A stretch of DNA of 47,369 nt, taken from the IMG/VR virus record IMGVR_UViG_3300031952_000030, positions 1-47,369 of that record; one strand, given 5' to 3'. Made by a program: the position numbers and the translations under genes. Each line of letters starts with the position of its first letter. Positions within the stretch are counted from its first letter, which is position 1. The DNA comes from a virus. This document shows positions 38,792-46,279 of the stretch, one piece after another. The notes under the pieces were generated by a model that saw only the letters and a program-made list of their open reading frames with translations, made no database searches and had not been told where the DNA came from.

Positions 38792-39929
38792 GAAACTCAC
38801 AGTAGATGAAATCAAAGATGCGGCGGATGCTGTTAATATCATTGATCTTCCTGAGGTCACCGATTGGTGCTCTTCAGGATGTTTGGTTCTGGACCTGGCA
38901 GTTTCGAATCGGTATCCCGGAGGCTTTCCCATCGGGAGAATCGTACAAGCCTATGGTGGAGCTAGTACTGCCAAGACAGTGATTGCTACAACAGCTATGG
39001 GGTATGCTCTACGATCAGGCAAGCATGCGTTCCTAGCTGATGTTGAGCACACACTTGATCCAACCTTCGCCAAGATCTACGGACTAGACTGTCAGCACGC
39101 GAATTTCTACTATGGGTATGCGGCTGATGGTGGTAAGGGCGAGAAGAAGTACAAGAAAGGAGATCAACCAATTACTCTCGAAGAGTTGTTTGATCAATGG
39201 CTTGGAGGCATCCTAGGTCTTCCAACTCGCAAGCCGAAGTTCGGAGTTATTGATACACTCACTGTTCTTCCAGCTGTTATCGAAATCGAGAAGGGCATGG
39301 ATGAGAAGGGCTTTGGTGCTTACCGTGCCAAGCAGATCTCTTTGGGACTTCGTAAGTATCTCCACGAGATAGCTCGAAAAGGAATGACCCTTCTTATTGT
39401 TGATCAGACCCGGGATGATGTTGGATCCCCATTCGGAGGAGAAACTACTACAGGTGGTCGAGGATTGGAGTTCTACTCTTCAGTTCGATTGTACCTGAAG
39501 CATGACAAGAAGGTCACCAACTCTTCTGGTCGGGAGATTGGTATTTGGGTGAAGTTCAAGATTGCAAAGAACAAGGTTGCCCCTCCGTTCCGTTCGGGCA
39601 AGTTCAAAATTCTCTTTGATTATGGCCTGGATGATATTACCACTAACCTCTCTTTTCTGGCCGAGATCGAAAAAGGTATCGAAGACTCTTACAAGATGAC
39701 CACCGCTGTGAAGCTTCCGGTGTGCGTTGACTGCGGAGCTATCTGCTTGCAGGAAGGTCCTTGTACATGCCAGGGCAAGGGCGGTGGTGCTGTTACGATC
39801 TCCAAGCGTATGATGGAGTGGGTTCCGTATATTGAAGAGAAGAGTCAAGAGGAAGGTCTTCGTCAGTACGTTGTGAAGGTGTGGGAAAAAGTGTACCGAG
39901 CGGAGCCGAGAAAGACTAGGGTGTTCTGA
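38784..39929 (+). CDS. RecA/UvsX-like recombinase with zinc insertion
   Basis: The RecA core follows the usual order: LPEVTDWCSSGCLVLDLAVS, Walker A GGASTAKT at residues 58-65, FLADVEHTLDPTFAK, FGVIDTLTVLPA (Walker B), LLIVDQTRDDVGSPFGGE (L1/L2 border) and TTTGGRGLEFYSS. The Walker A has alanine at the glycine before the lysine, an unusual change. Near residues 314-327 a CVDCGAICLQEGPCTC insertion forms a zinc-type knuckle in the C-terminal part. It pairs strands in recombination and repair. Length 381 residues. The next gene begins at the last base of its stop. Confidence 0.85.
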   Translation: MSEKLTVDEIKDAADAVNIIDLPEVTDWCSSGCLVLDLAVSNRYPGGFPIGRIVQAYGGASTAKTVIATTAMGYALRSGKHAFLADVEHTLDPTFAKIYGLDCQHANFYYGYAADGGKGEKKYKKGDQPITLEELFDQWLGGILGLPTRKPKFGVIDTLTVLPAVIEIEKGMDEKGFGAYRAKQISLGLRKYLHEIARKGMTLLIVDQTRDDVGSPFGGETTTGGRGLEFYSSVRLYLKHDKKVTNSSGREIGIWVKFKIAKNKVAPPFRSGKFKILFDYGLDDITTNLSFLAEIEKGIEDSYKMTTAVKLPVCVDCGAICLQEGPCTCQGKGGGAVTISKRMMEWVPYIEEKSQEEGLRQYVVKVWEKVYRAEPRKTRVF

Positions 39930-40660
39930 TGCGAATTTTTGGGTTGGATATTTCGTTGAGGCATTTCGGATTCGTCGAACTTGATGATTCTGGATCTGTG
40001 ATGAACTACTTCTACATGACAGATGTGAAGATGTTCGCAAATGCTGATTCGGAACACTGTCTTTTTTACAAACCATCAAAAGATCTTGATCGAGAGACTG
40101 AGCAGTTCTTTCGGATCGGGCAGATTCAACAATTCCTAACTAGTAAGATCTGGCCCACAGGTGCTTTTACTGTTGCTGTTGAAGACTATGGATATGCAAG
40201 TCAATCCACCCGATTTGCTGAAATAGCGGAACAAACCGGAGTTGTAAAAAACATGTTCCTGATCGGTGGTGGTTGTTTTCGACTGTATGATCCTGATAGC
40301 GTAAAGCTGTTTGGTACAGGAAATGGGCACGCCTTAAAGAGGGACATGGTTTATGCTCTTCTTAGGAATACACCTAATCCAGGAGGTGGAGGGTTCTTTC
40401 CCGAGGCCTTGATCAAGAAGATCAACAAGAAGATCAAGAATGGTAAGGAAACAGTTGAAGAGTATGATGGTCCTGGTACTGACCTAGCAGATGCCTACTG
40501 GTTAGCACAACTACTGAGAACTGAGATGCTCCTTCGAAATGGAGCAGTTCTTATGAAAGATCTTCCAGAGAACCAGATTCGTGTGTTTAACAGAGTGACT
40601 AAGGCTTTTCCAGTCAACGTACTGGACAGACCTTTTGTTAGGTATGTCTCCTCATGCTAA
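39929..40660 (+). CDS. RuvC-like Holliday-junction resolvase
   Basis: RNase-H-fold motifs: IFGLDISLRHFGFVELD near residue 3, VAVEDYGYAS near 82 and GTDLADAYWLA near 202, giving the D...E...D-x-x-D carboxylates. Such proteins cut four-way junctions before packaging. The 243-residue length exceeds typical RuvC (about 170). The extra length is a middle segment (KPSKDLDRETEQFFRIGQIQ) and a C-terminal extension. It overlaps the SbcC-half gene by 7 bases. Confidence 0.75.
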   Translation: MRIFGLDISLRHFGFVELDDSGSVMNYFYMTDVKMFANADSEHCLFYKPSKDLDRETEQFFRIGQIQQFLTSKIWPTGAFTVAVEDYGYASQSTRFAEIAEQTGVVKNMFLIGGGCFRLYDPDSVKLFGTGNGHALKRDMVYALLRNTPNPGGGGFFPEALIKKINKKIKNGKETVEEYDGPGTDLADAYWLAQLLRTEMLLRNGAVLMKDLPENQIRVFNRVTKAFPVNVLDRPFVRYVSSC

Positions 40661-41769
40661 ACAGTTTACGAATTCGGAACTTCCAATCCCACCAGGACTC
40701 AGTCATTGAACTGGGCCCTGGTGTTAATGTGATTGTAGGACAGTCCAATGCGGGCAAGAGTGCTTGTGTACGTTCATTGAACTGGGCACTGACGAATCGA
40801 CCTCTGGGTGTGAACTTCATACGTACTGGTCAGGATGAAGCGGATGTTCGACTTGAAGAGACCCGATCCGATGGGACAAAAGTATCCGTCGAAAGAATAC
40901 GGAGCAAGAGTCGGAACGAGTATGTCCTCAATGGCGATACGGAGCACCCTTTCACCTCTTTCGGGAGCAATCCACCTGAGGATGTTCTTCTAGCACTAAA
41001 TCTCCGGGACTCTAACATCCAAGCCCAATTCGATCCTTACTTCTTGGTGTTTGATAGTCCAGGATCTGTAGCCCTCCAGATACGGAAGGTCACAGGAATG
41101 GAACAGATCGATAAGATCGCAGACATTATCTCTTCTAGGATACGTTCCTGTCGGGGAAGCACATCAGACAAGGAAGTAGAACTGCTTCAAATACAAGAGA
41201 AGCTCAAGGCTATCTCAGTTATTGACCTTGAAAAGCTCGAATCTCTCATTAACAAGGCTGATGCTCTGGAGGCCAGGAAGGAAGAACTTGAAAGGGCCCA
41301 CCAGAGGTTGAAGTCCTTGTACGATCAATTGGTCTCCGTGGAAAAGTTGAGGATCAACCTACCGGAAGCTCGTATCAAGCAGATCAATGAATCCGTGACA
41401 CAAATGTCTGAAAATCTACTTCGGCTTCGATCCTTTTATAGTACCTTACAAGAAATAATCAAGAACTTGAAAGCTACAGCTGCTAACCAGATGGTTTTTC
41501 CTGCTAATCTCAGTGGAGTTCTTGGTAAAGGAGCAACACTAGTACAACAGTATAATTCATTGTGTGCAAACCTTCAGAATCTATACAAGATCGTAGAGGC
41601 TCTTGGCAAGTGCACGGTTGAAGGTCAAGGGGCGGTTGAGAAGTTGAATCAACTTGAGAAAGAGAAAGGAGATCTGATGTCTCAACTAAAGACCTGCCCC
41701 TGGTGTAGCAGTGAACTAACAGGGAAAACGCAAAAGCACCTATTGGAGCACACCAATGAACGGAAATGA
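40654..41769 (+). CDS. N-terminal half of a split SbcC/Rad50 (to the zinc hook)
   Basis: The protein starts with an ABC ATPase head: FQSHQDSVIELGPGVNVIVG leading to the Walker A GQSNAGKS at residues 29-36. A Q-loop region FDPYFLVFDSPGSVALQIRK follows and then about 190 residues of coiled coil. It ends with CPWCSSEL near 348, the CxxC zinc hook at the apex of Rad50. There is no Walker B or signature motif; these are on the gene at 43556. Sum of both halves is about 575 residues, close to T4 gp46 (560). It should form the DNA-end-processing complex with SbcD. Confidence 0.8.
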   Translation: MLNSLRIRNFQSHQDSVIELGPGVNVIVGQSNAGKSACVRSLNWALTNRPLGVNFIRTGQDEADVRLEETRSDGTKVSVERIRSKSRNEYVLNGDTEHPFTSFGSNPPEDVLLALNLRDSNIQAQFDPYFLVFDSPGSVALQIRKVTGMEQIDKIADIISSRIRSCRGSTSDKEVELLQIQEKLKAISVIDLEKLESLINKADALEARKEELERAHQRLKSLYDQLVSVEKLRINLPEARIKQINESVTQMSENLLRLRSFYSTLQEIIKNLKATAANQMVFPANLSGVLGKGATLVQQYNSLCANLQNLYKIVEALGKCTVEGQGAVEKLNQLEKEKGDLMSQLKTCPWCSSELTGKTQKHLLEHTNERK

Positions 41770-42127
41770 GAATCCTGTTAACAATCCAGTGAAGACCTCG
41801 AAAATCACTCCTCCCACCTCCTGGAATACTCAGCAAGCTCGTGATGCAGATCAGTGCTTCTTTGCCTGTCAGAAACAGCAGTGCGGTCTTACGTATGCTC
41901 AGTATGCTATTCTGATATATGGTGAGGGTGTTGTTGATTTGGCGTGGGTTCGTTCCGAAACAGTGGATCTGTTCAAGAAGGTCAAAGACGACCAGGAAAA
42001 GGTTGGAAGTGCTAATGATAAGCACGAATTGATCCTCTACCAGATGATGTTAGAGGAATCGTACATGCTGTTTGTGCATGCTCTTGATGAGGATCTAAAG
42101 CAGTGGAACCATTCACGATCGGTATAA
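41756..42127 (+). CDS. Hypothetical protein between SbcC half and SbcD, 123 aa
   Basis: The start lies 14 bases before the SbcC-half stop, and the end overlaps the SbcD start by 25. The product is helical (QARDADQCFFACQKQQCGLT, then ELILYQMMLEESYMLFVHAL) with a disordered N-terminus. It separates two subunits of one complex, so it may act with them. No family is recognised. Confidence 0.55.
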   Translation: MNGNENPVNNPVKTSKITPPTSWNTQQARDADQCFFACQKQQCGLTYAQYAILIYGEGVVDLAWVRSETVDLFKKVKDDQEKVGSANDKHELILYQMMLEESYMLFVHALDEDLKQWNHSRSV

Positions 42128-43017
42128 TAGGTGATACACACTTCACCAATGTAGCACCGAAGCGCCGCAAAGACAACTACTTTGCTGCCCAGATGAACAA
42201 ACTGGGCCAAGCATACGAAATCTTCGAGAAGGAGAACTGTCAAGCTGTTCTTCAGGCAGGAGATTTCTTCGACGCACCTACGGTAGCTAATCGGGTGAAG
42301 GCATCCTTGATTGAGTATCTCCGAACCAAGAAACGAATACTTGGTGTTTGGGGACAACATGATGTGACAGGACATTCGGTCAACACTTTGCCGAACAGCC
42401 CTATACGAGTGCTAGAGGCCGCTGGTGTACTGCAGATTCTCAATCATCAGGCTACAGAGATCGTTTCTGGTGTTTGTGTTTATGGAGCCTCATTTGGTGA
42501 AGAGATTCCGAAGGTGCGGAATTCAAATGACTTCAACATCCTAGTAACCCATCGTATGATTGGAAATCGACCGTTGTTCCCCGGACAGGTTCTTGAAGAA
42601 CCAAGAGCTTTTCTTCGAGCGTACGAGGACTACAAAGTAACCCTGGTCGGGGACTATCACTACCCATTCACGGATCGATGGAATGGTCGAATGATTATCA
42701 ACGTAGGAGCCATCATTAGACAGACGATGACCGACCTGAAGTTTGAACTGAAGCCATCAGTATGCGTTGTTAGTATTCCAGATCTTCAGGTCAAAACATA
42801 CGAGCTTCAAGTTGATCCATCTGAATCCGTATTTGATCTGGAATCACCTGAGATAAAGAATACGGGTGTTCTTGAGAGATTTATAAAGAAGATGCTCAAC
42901 TCAAAAGGAACATCTGAAGGTTGGAAGAGCACCTTGATTCGTGTTATGGCCGAAATGAACGCTAATCAGGCCGTGAAAGATGAACTTGATAGTGCACTCG
43001 AGGAGGCCGCCAAGTGA
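42103..43017 (+). CDS. sbcD: SbcD/Mre11-like nuclease
   Basis: GTG start with GAGGAT upstream. Calcineurin-like motifs: IIGDTHF near residue 8, LQAGDFFD near 50, GVWGQHD near 80 (Q replaces the usual N of GNHD), VTHRM near 149 and GDYHYPF near 183. These match SbcD/Mre11/gp47, which cuts DNA ends together with SbcC/Rad50. The Q for N change at the catalytic metal motif is notable because that asparagine is nearly invariant. Length 304 residues. GTGA overlap with the next gene. Confidence 0.82.
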   Translation: MEPFTIGIIGDTHFTNVAPKRRKDNYFAAQMNKLGQAYEIFEKENCQAVLQAGDFFDAPTVANRVKASLIEYLRTKKRILGVWGQHDVTGHSVNTLPNSPIRVLEAAGVLQILNHQATEIVSGVCVYGASFGEEIPKVRNSNDFNILVTHRMIGNRPLFPGQVLEEPRAFLRAYEDYKVTLVGDYHYPFTDRWNGRMIINVGAIIRQTMTDLKFELKPSVCVVSIPDLQVKTYELQVDPSESVFDLESPEIKNTGVLERFIKKMLNSKGTSEGWKSTLIRVMAEMNANQAVKDELDSALEEAAK

Positions 43018-43301
43018 GCGATGTATTGATTGAGCTTCGTCGTAAGGAACAGCAGATACAGGATCTCCAAGCCCGTGAGCAACGACGCCAGGGACAGGAG
43101 GACACTCTCAAGAAGCAGCTACAGGAAGGATTTGGATTAGATACCACTGATGCTGCTACTAAAAAGCTTACTTCTATCAGTGGGGAGATTGCCCAGATCG
43201 AAACTGATCTCCAGTCCATTGATCAAGAGCTAGAGAAGATTATAGAAGCAGCTGTTTCGGTAAGTGCTGGAGGAGCAGATGGATCAGAAGACAGAAGGTA
43301 A
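43014..43301 (+). CDS. Coiled-coil protein, 95 aa, within the SbcCD cluster
   Basis: GTG start overlapping the SbcD stop. Residues about 5-80 are a continuous heptad-like coiled coil (LIELRRKEQQIQDLQAREQR, then LTSISGEIAQIETDLQSIDQ). It could replace part of the missing descending coil of the split Rad50. That is inference from position and composition. Confidence 0.6.
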   Translation: MSDVLIELRRKEQQIQDLQAREQRRQGQEDTLKKQLQEGFGLDTTDAATKKLTSISGEIAQIETDLQSIDQELEKIIEAAVSVSAGGADGSEDRR

Positions 43302-43647
43302 CAGTCCACAGTCACAACCCCTCGAAGCCAAGCACGAGGTGAGTACTGGGCCAGTTCAGCCAAGCAAAACCCAGCTTATGCTAGCAGGTTATGCTGTTCT
43401 AGGAAAAGATGATATTACGGGATTCAAGATGTGGAAGACCTTCGATGGACAAGGCAGCGACCATGTTAACATGTCTCCTGCCCAACCATTGGTGTTTCCT
43501 GTGGCGAAGCTTCCGATTGGTACTCGAGTTGATCTTTTCATCCCGGTGACTGCAGATGACAACACTCAAGAGATACAAGTCGTTCCTGGCGGAGACCAGA
43601 GCCAAAAAACAACTACTGACCAGCCAAGTGTCGACAGTCCAAAATGA
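43279..43647 (+). CDS. Hypothetical protein, 122 aa
   Basis: The ATG at 43279 has GGAGGAG just upstream. A disordered N-terminal 35 residues precede a small beta domain (TQLMLAGYAVLGKDDITGFK, then FPVAKLPIGTRVDLFIPV). It overlaps the gene before it by 23 bases and the gene after it by 92. No family is recognised. Confidence 0.5.
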   Translation: MDQKTEGNSPQSQPLEAKHEVSTGPVQPSKTQLMLAGYAVLGKDDITGFKMWKTFDGQGSDHVNMSPAQPLVFPVAKLPIGTRVDLFIPVTADDNTQEIQVVPGGDQSQKTTTDQPSVDSPK

Positions 43648-44170
43648 ACTTCTTCAACTGAAAGAGAAGTTCACTAATCTACTGTCAGCACAGGACATCA
43701 TCAACGCTGTTAGTATCCTGGTTCAGTCAGAGTTTAATGGTGTGGTTGAAGGTCTGGTCACTGAAGCCCTTCAATATGTCTTCGGGGGTGGCTACTCCTT
43801 TGAGATTGAAAACACAGTAAGCCGCAGCCAGGCCGAAGCCCAGATGTGGGTCGTTATTGATGGAACTCAACACTCACTGAAGGACGAATTAGGAGGCGGG
43901 GTGGTGGATGTGGTCTCCTTTGTTCTCAAGGTGACCTTCTGGGCTCTGCAAATCAACAGAACTGAGCCGGTACTTATCTTCGACGAACCACTGAAGAATG
44001 TAGATTCGGGACGTCTCGAAGCAATTGGCATGATGATACGAAGTCTCTCAGAGCGTCTCGGACTGCAATTTCTCATTGTTACTCACGAGCACGAGTTGGC
44101 TGAGGTTGCTGATGTGTCCTGGCGTGTAGTTATCACTGATGGTGTAAGTTTAGTGGAGAAGATCAAATGA
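43556..44170 (+). CDS. C-terminal half of a split SbcC/Rad50
   Basis: After a short coil (about residues 10-45) come ELGGGVVDVVSFVLK at 111-125, the place of the LSGG signature, VLIFDEPLKNVD at 139-150 (Walker B and D-loop) and IVTHEHEL near 174 (H-loop). No Walker A and no CxxC are present, so it complements the gene at 40654. The start chosen lies 92 bases inside the preceding gene; no good ribosome site is visible, and a GTG near 43628 is possible. It is followed by an ATGA overlap. Confidence 0.8.
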   Translation: MTTLKRYKSFLAETRAKKQLLTSQVSTVQNELLQLKEKFTNLLSAQDIINAVSILVQSEFNGVVEGLVTEALQYVFGGGYSFEIENTVSRSQAEAQMWVVIDGTQHSLKDELGGGVVDVVSFVLKVTFWALQINRTEPVLIFDEPLKNVDSGRLEAIGMMIRSLSERLGLQFLIVTHEHELAEVADVSWRVVITDGVSLVEKIK

Positions 44171-44727
44171 CTCCCAAAGGCTGGACCATTCTCTTTGATC
44201 ATGATGAAGTGCATGAAGCGATCCGTCGAATTCGTTTGAGTATTATTAAGAAGGACGAGCCAAAGAAACTGGTTCTCATCGCCATACTTAAAGGTGGTCT
44301 CTGGACGGCGTACCAAATTCTTCGCCACATGAGCAATTACGTTGAGGACGTCCGGATTGGGCACATGGGGATCTCCTCCTATGGAAACGGACGACGACCT
44401 GACCAGATGAAGATCACCTCGACACTTGACCTTTCAATTGAGGATGTCAAAGATGAGAATGTTTGGGTTATCGATGATATTTGGGACACAGGTGCAACGA
44501 TGAAGAAAGCTCAGGAGATCATCGGACTGATGAATCCATCTCATCTTCGGACAGCAACTCTAGTTCACAAGGTCAATACGAATTCCTGTGGTGAGGAACT
44601 TTCCGGTCCTGATGTAACAGGGTTTAGGTATATAGGAAACGGATTTCTGGCCGGATGCGGAATGGGTTGTGGAGAACTGTATCGTCACTACGATGAGATC
44701 TACGAAGTGCCGGATGAACCAATCTAG
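44167..44727 (+). CDS. Purine-type phosphoribosyltransferase (HPRT-like)
   Basis: Coupled to the preceding gene by ATGA. LIAILKGGLWTAYQIL near residues 37-52 corresponds to the LKGG loop, and VWVIDDIWDTGATMKK near 99-114 is the PRPP-binding motif of type I phosphoribosyltransferases. The family joins a base to phosphoribosyl pyrophosphate. QueD begins 82 bases downstream, so the base could be a purine or a 7-deazapurine. A C-terminal cysteine-rich loop (GCGMGCGELY) is unlike most HPRTs. Length 186 residues. Confidence 0.75.
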   Translation: MTPKGWTILFDHDEVHEAIRRIRLSIIKKDEPKKLVLIAILKGGLWTAYQILRHMSNYVEDVRIGHMGISSYGNGRRPDQMKITSTLDLSIEDVKDENVWVIDDIWDTGATMKKAQEIIGLMNPSHLRTATLVHKVNTNSCGEELSGPDVTGFRYIGNGFLAGCGMGCGELYRHYDEIYEVPDEPI

Positions 44728-44809
44728 GATGAGAATGCTGCACTTGATTTGCAGAGAGCCCATCTCAAGGATCTTGAATCTCAACCACGACCAGAGTAGG
44801 AGAGAAGAG

Positions 44810-45148
44810 ATGTTTCGTATTCAGAAACGGATCGAGATCGCAGGAGCACACCACCTAAATTTGCCTTATGAAAGCAAGTGTCGAAACGTTCATGGCCATT
44901 CTTGGATTTTAACTATTTACTGTCAGGCCTCTGATGAAGCGGTGGAGGCTAACAATGGTATGGTGATTGATTTTACGAACATCAAAGAGGTTGTAATGAG
45001 GTTAGATCACAGCGATCTGAATCAAATTCTTGAAGAGAACCCGACAGCAGAGAACATTGCCCGATGGATCTGCTTGCACACCCCATACTGCTACCAAGTT
45101 GATGTTCAGGAATCAGAAGGAAACATAGCTACTTATGTAGTTGATTGA
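44810..45148 (+). CDS. queD: 6-carboxytetrahydropterin synthase (QueD)
   Basis: AGTAGGAGAGAAGAG precedes the ATG at 44810. AGAHHLNLPYESKCRNVHGH at residues 11-30 gives the catalytic cysteine (24) and the zinc histidines of the PTPS/QueD family. DFTNIKEVVMRLDHSDLNQI follows with the aspartate and histidine expected, and the ENPTAENIARWI helix with the glutamate. It converts dihydroneopterin triphosphate to 6-carboxytetrahydropterin. The same frame is open upstream to the previous gene, but 44810 matches the family N-terminus. Confidence 0.9.
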   Translation: MFRIQKRIEIAGAHHLNLPYESKCRNVHGHSWILTIYCQASDEAVEANNGMVIDFTNIKEVVMRLDHSDLNQILEENPTAENIARWICLHTPYCYQVDVQESEGNIATYVVD

Positions 45149-45158
45149 AGGAAGTCTC

Positions 45159-45524
45159 ATGAAGCGCTTGTCACCATTTCACGTTCGAGGTAAGGTGAGG
45201 TTTCCCTGGAGGCCTACAGCCGATCGAGTTTTCATCTTTCCGTGTCCGCCCCCCACACACTATATTCCTGATGGCCTTCTTGAGATTCCTGAGAAGTTTC
45301 AGGCGGAGTACGTCCAAGGCATTGGTATCCTTCTGGCGATAGGACCGGGCTTCTTCGACGATAAAGGGAAGTGGCATGGAGTTCCGAAGGAACTTGTTCC
45401 TGGTGTGTACGTGAAGTACGACCAAGAAGTTCCATGGCGTCACATCGAAACTGGTGCTGATAAGAAGAAACACGCGATCATTTTCTGTGGTGCATCAGAC
45501 ATCAGTGGACTGGTGGAGTTCTGA
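45159..45524 (+). CDS. GroES-like co-chaperonin
   Basis: AAGGAAG precedes the ATG at 45159. RVFIFPCPPPTHYIPDGLLE corresponds to the RVIV...GGIVLP start of GroES, VQGIGILLAIGPGF to the GxVLAVGxG strand, LVPGVYVKYDQEVPW to the VKVGDxVxF strand and the ending IFCGASDISGLVEF to IMxESDILAIVE. At 121 residues it is longer than GroES (97) and near T4 gp31 (111). It may adapt the host GroEL for folding the capsid protein. The mobile-loop region is proline-rich. Confidence 0.7.
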   Translation: MKRLSPFHVRGKVRFPWRPTADRVFIFPCPPPTHYIPDGLLEIPEKFQAEYVQGIGILLAIGPGFFDDKGKWHGVPKELVPGVYVKYDQEVPWRHIETGADKKKHAIIFCGASDISGLVEF

Positions 45525-46279
45525 TGGGAAGCATCCAAAAACTTAACTACGAAGATCAAGTCCGGTTCCTTATACTGAGGTATCCTCATGATGCTCGGAA
45601 GGTTGCTGAAGAAGCGACCAAAATGTTGAATTGTGAGATCACCACAGAAGAGGTCATTCGGATACAGCAGAAGTTCAAGAGGACTCTGGACAAAGATATC
45701 GCTGCTCGAGTTGCTGCCAATTTGGCACAGCAGATCGTTCAGGGCTCAATGGAACGATGTGCTAAGCTCGAAGCTATGTTTCAGATGTGGGATGGCAAGG
45801 ACGAAGCACTTGAGTCCGTCTGTTGCTCGGCACCTGTTGAAGAGCACGGACTAAGTGGAAACATCTACCACATCTGCTTGAAGTGTAACACCAACTGCGG
45901 AGTACGAGTTGTGCGTGATGAGGCCTTGCAGAAGTTGAAGATCAAACTTCTCCAAGAGATGCGAGCAGAATCTGAGCACTTAATTACCTTTGCTAAGCAG
46001 ATGGGCTTCACTGTTCCTCAGGAACCAGCCCCCATCATCAATCAGAAAACCAACTTCTTGATTGTTGGTCAGCAGCAGAATACTCAAGTGAATGGTCCAG
46101 TGAAGATTGATGCAGGGGTGGCCAAAAAGGTCGAAGATATGACTCCTGTAGAACGTGAGCATCTAATTCATGATCTACAGAAGATGGCGGATCGAGCAAC
46201 ACAAGTAACAGACGTAACATTCGAACCACCAGGAAAGGAAGCATCATCTGATGGACGGACACTCGAATCAGGGAAGTAA
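45524..46279 (+). CDS. Candidate terminase small subunit, 251 aa
   Basis: It starts one base into the previous stop and overlaps the large terminase start by 29 bases, the usual place for a small subunit. Residues about 10-55 (YPHDARKVAEEATKMLNCEI, then EVIRIQQKFKRTL) look like a DNA-binding helix-turn-helix. A central CCSAPVEEHGLSGNIYHICL followed by KCNTNC gives a possible zinc site. The C-terminal part is a helical and disordered tail. The family assignment rests on position. Confidence 0.45.
   Translation: MGSIQKLNYEDQVRFLILRYPHDARKVAEEATKMLNCEITTEEVIRIQQKFKRTLDKDIAARVAANLAQQIVQGSMERCAKLEAMFQMWDGKDEALESVCCSAPVEEHGLSGNIYHICLKCNTNCGVRVVRDEALQKLKIKLLQEMRAESEHLITFAKQMGFTVPQEPAPIINQKTNFLIVGQQQNTQVNGPVKIDAGVAKKVEDMTPVEREHLIHDLQKMADRATQVTDVTFEPPGKEASSDGRTLESGK

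Noticed and set aside
41540-41560. Further TATAAT matches inside sbcC and at 36130 and 42119
   Set aside because: They lie inside coding regions without the full CAGTATAAT intergenic context, so chance is enough.
44729-44810. QueD starting 27 codons earlier at an ATG after the phosphoribosyltransferase
   Set aside because: The extra N-terminus does not resemble QueD, and the good ribosome site is before 44810.
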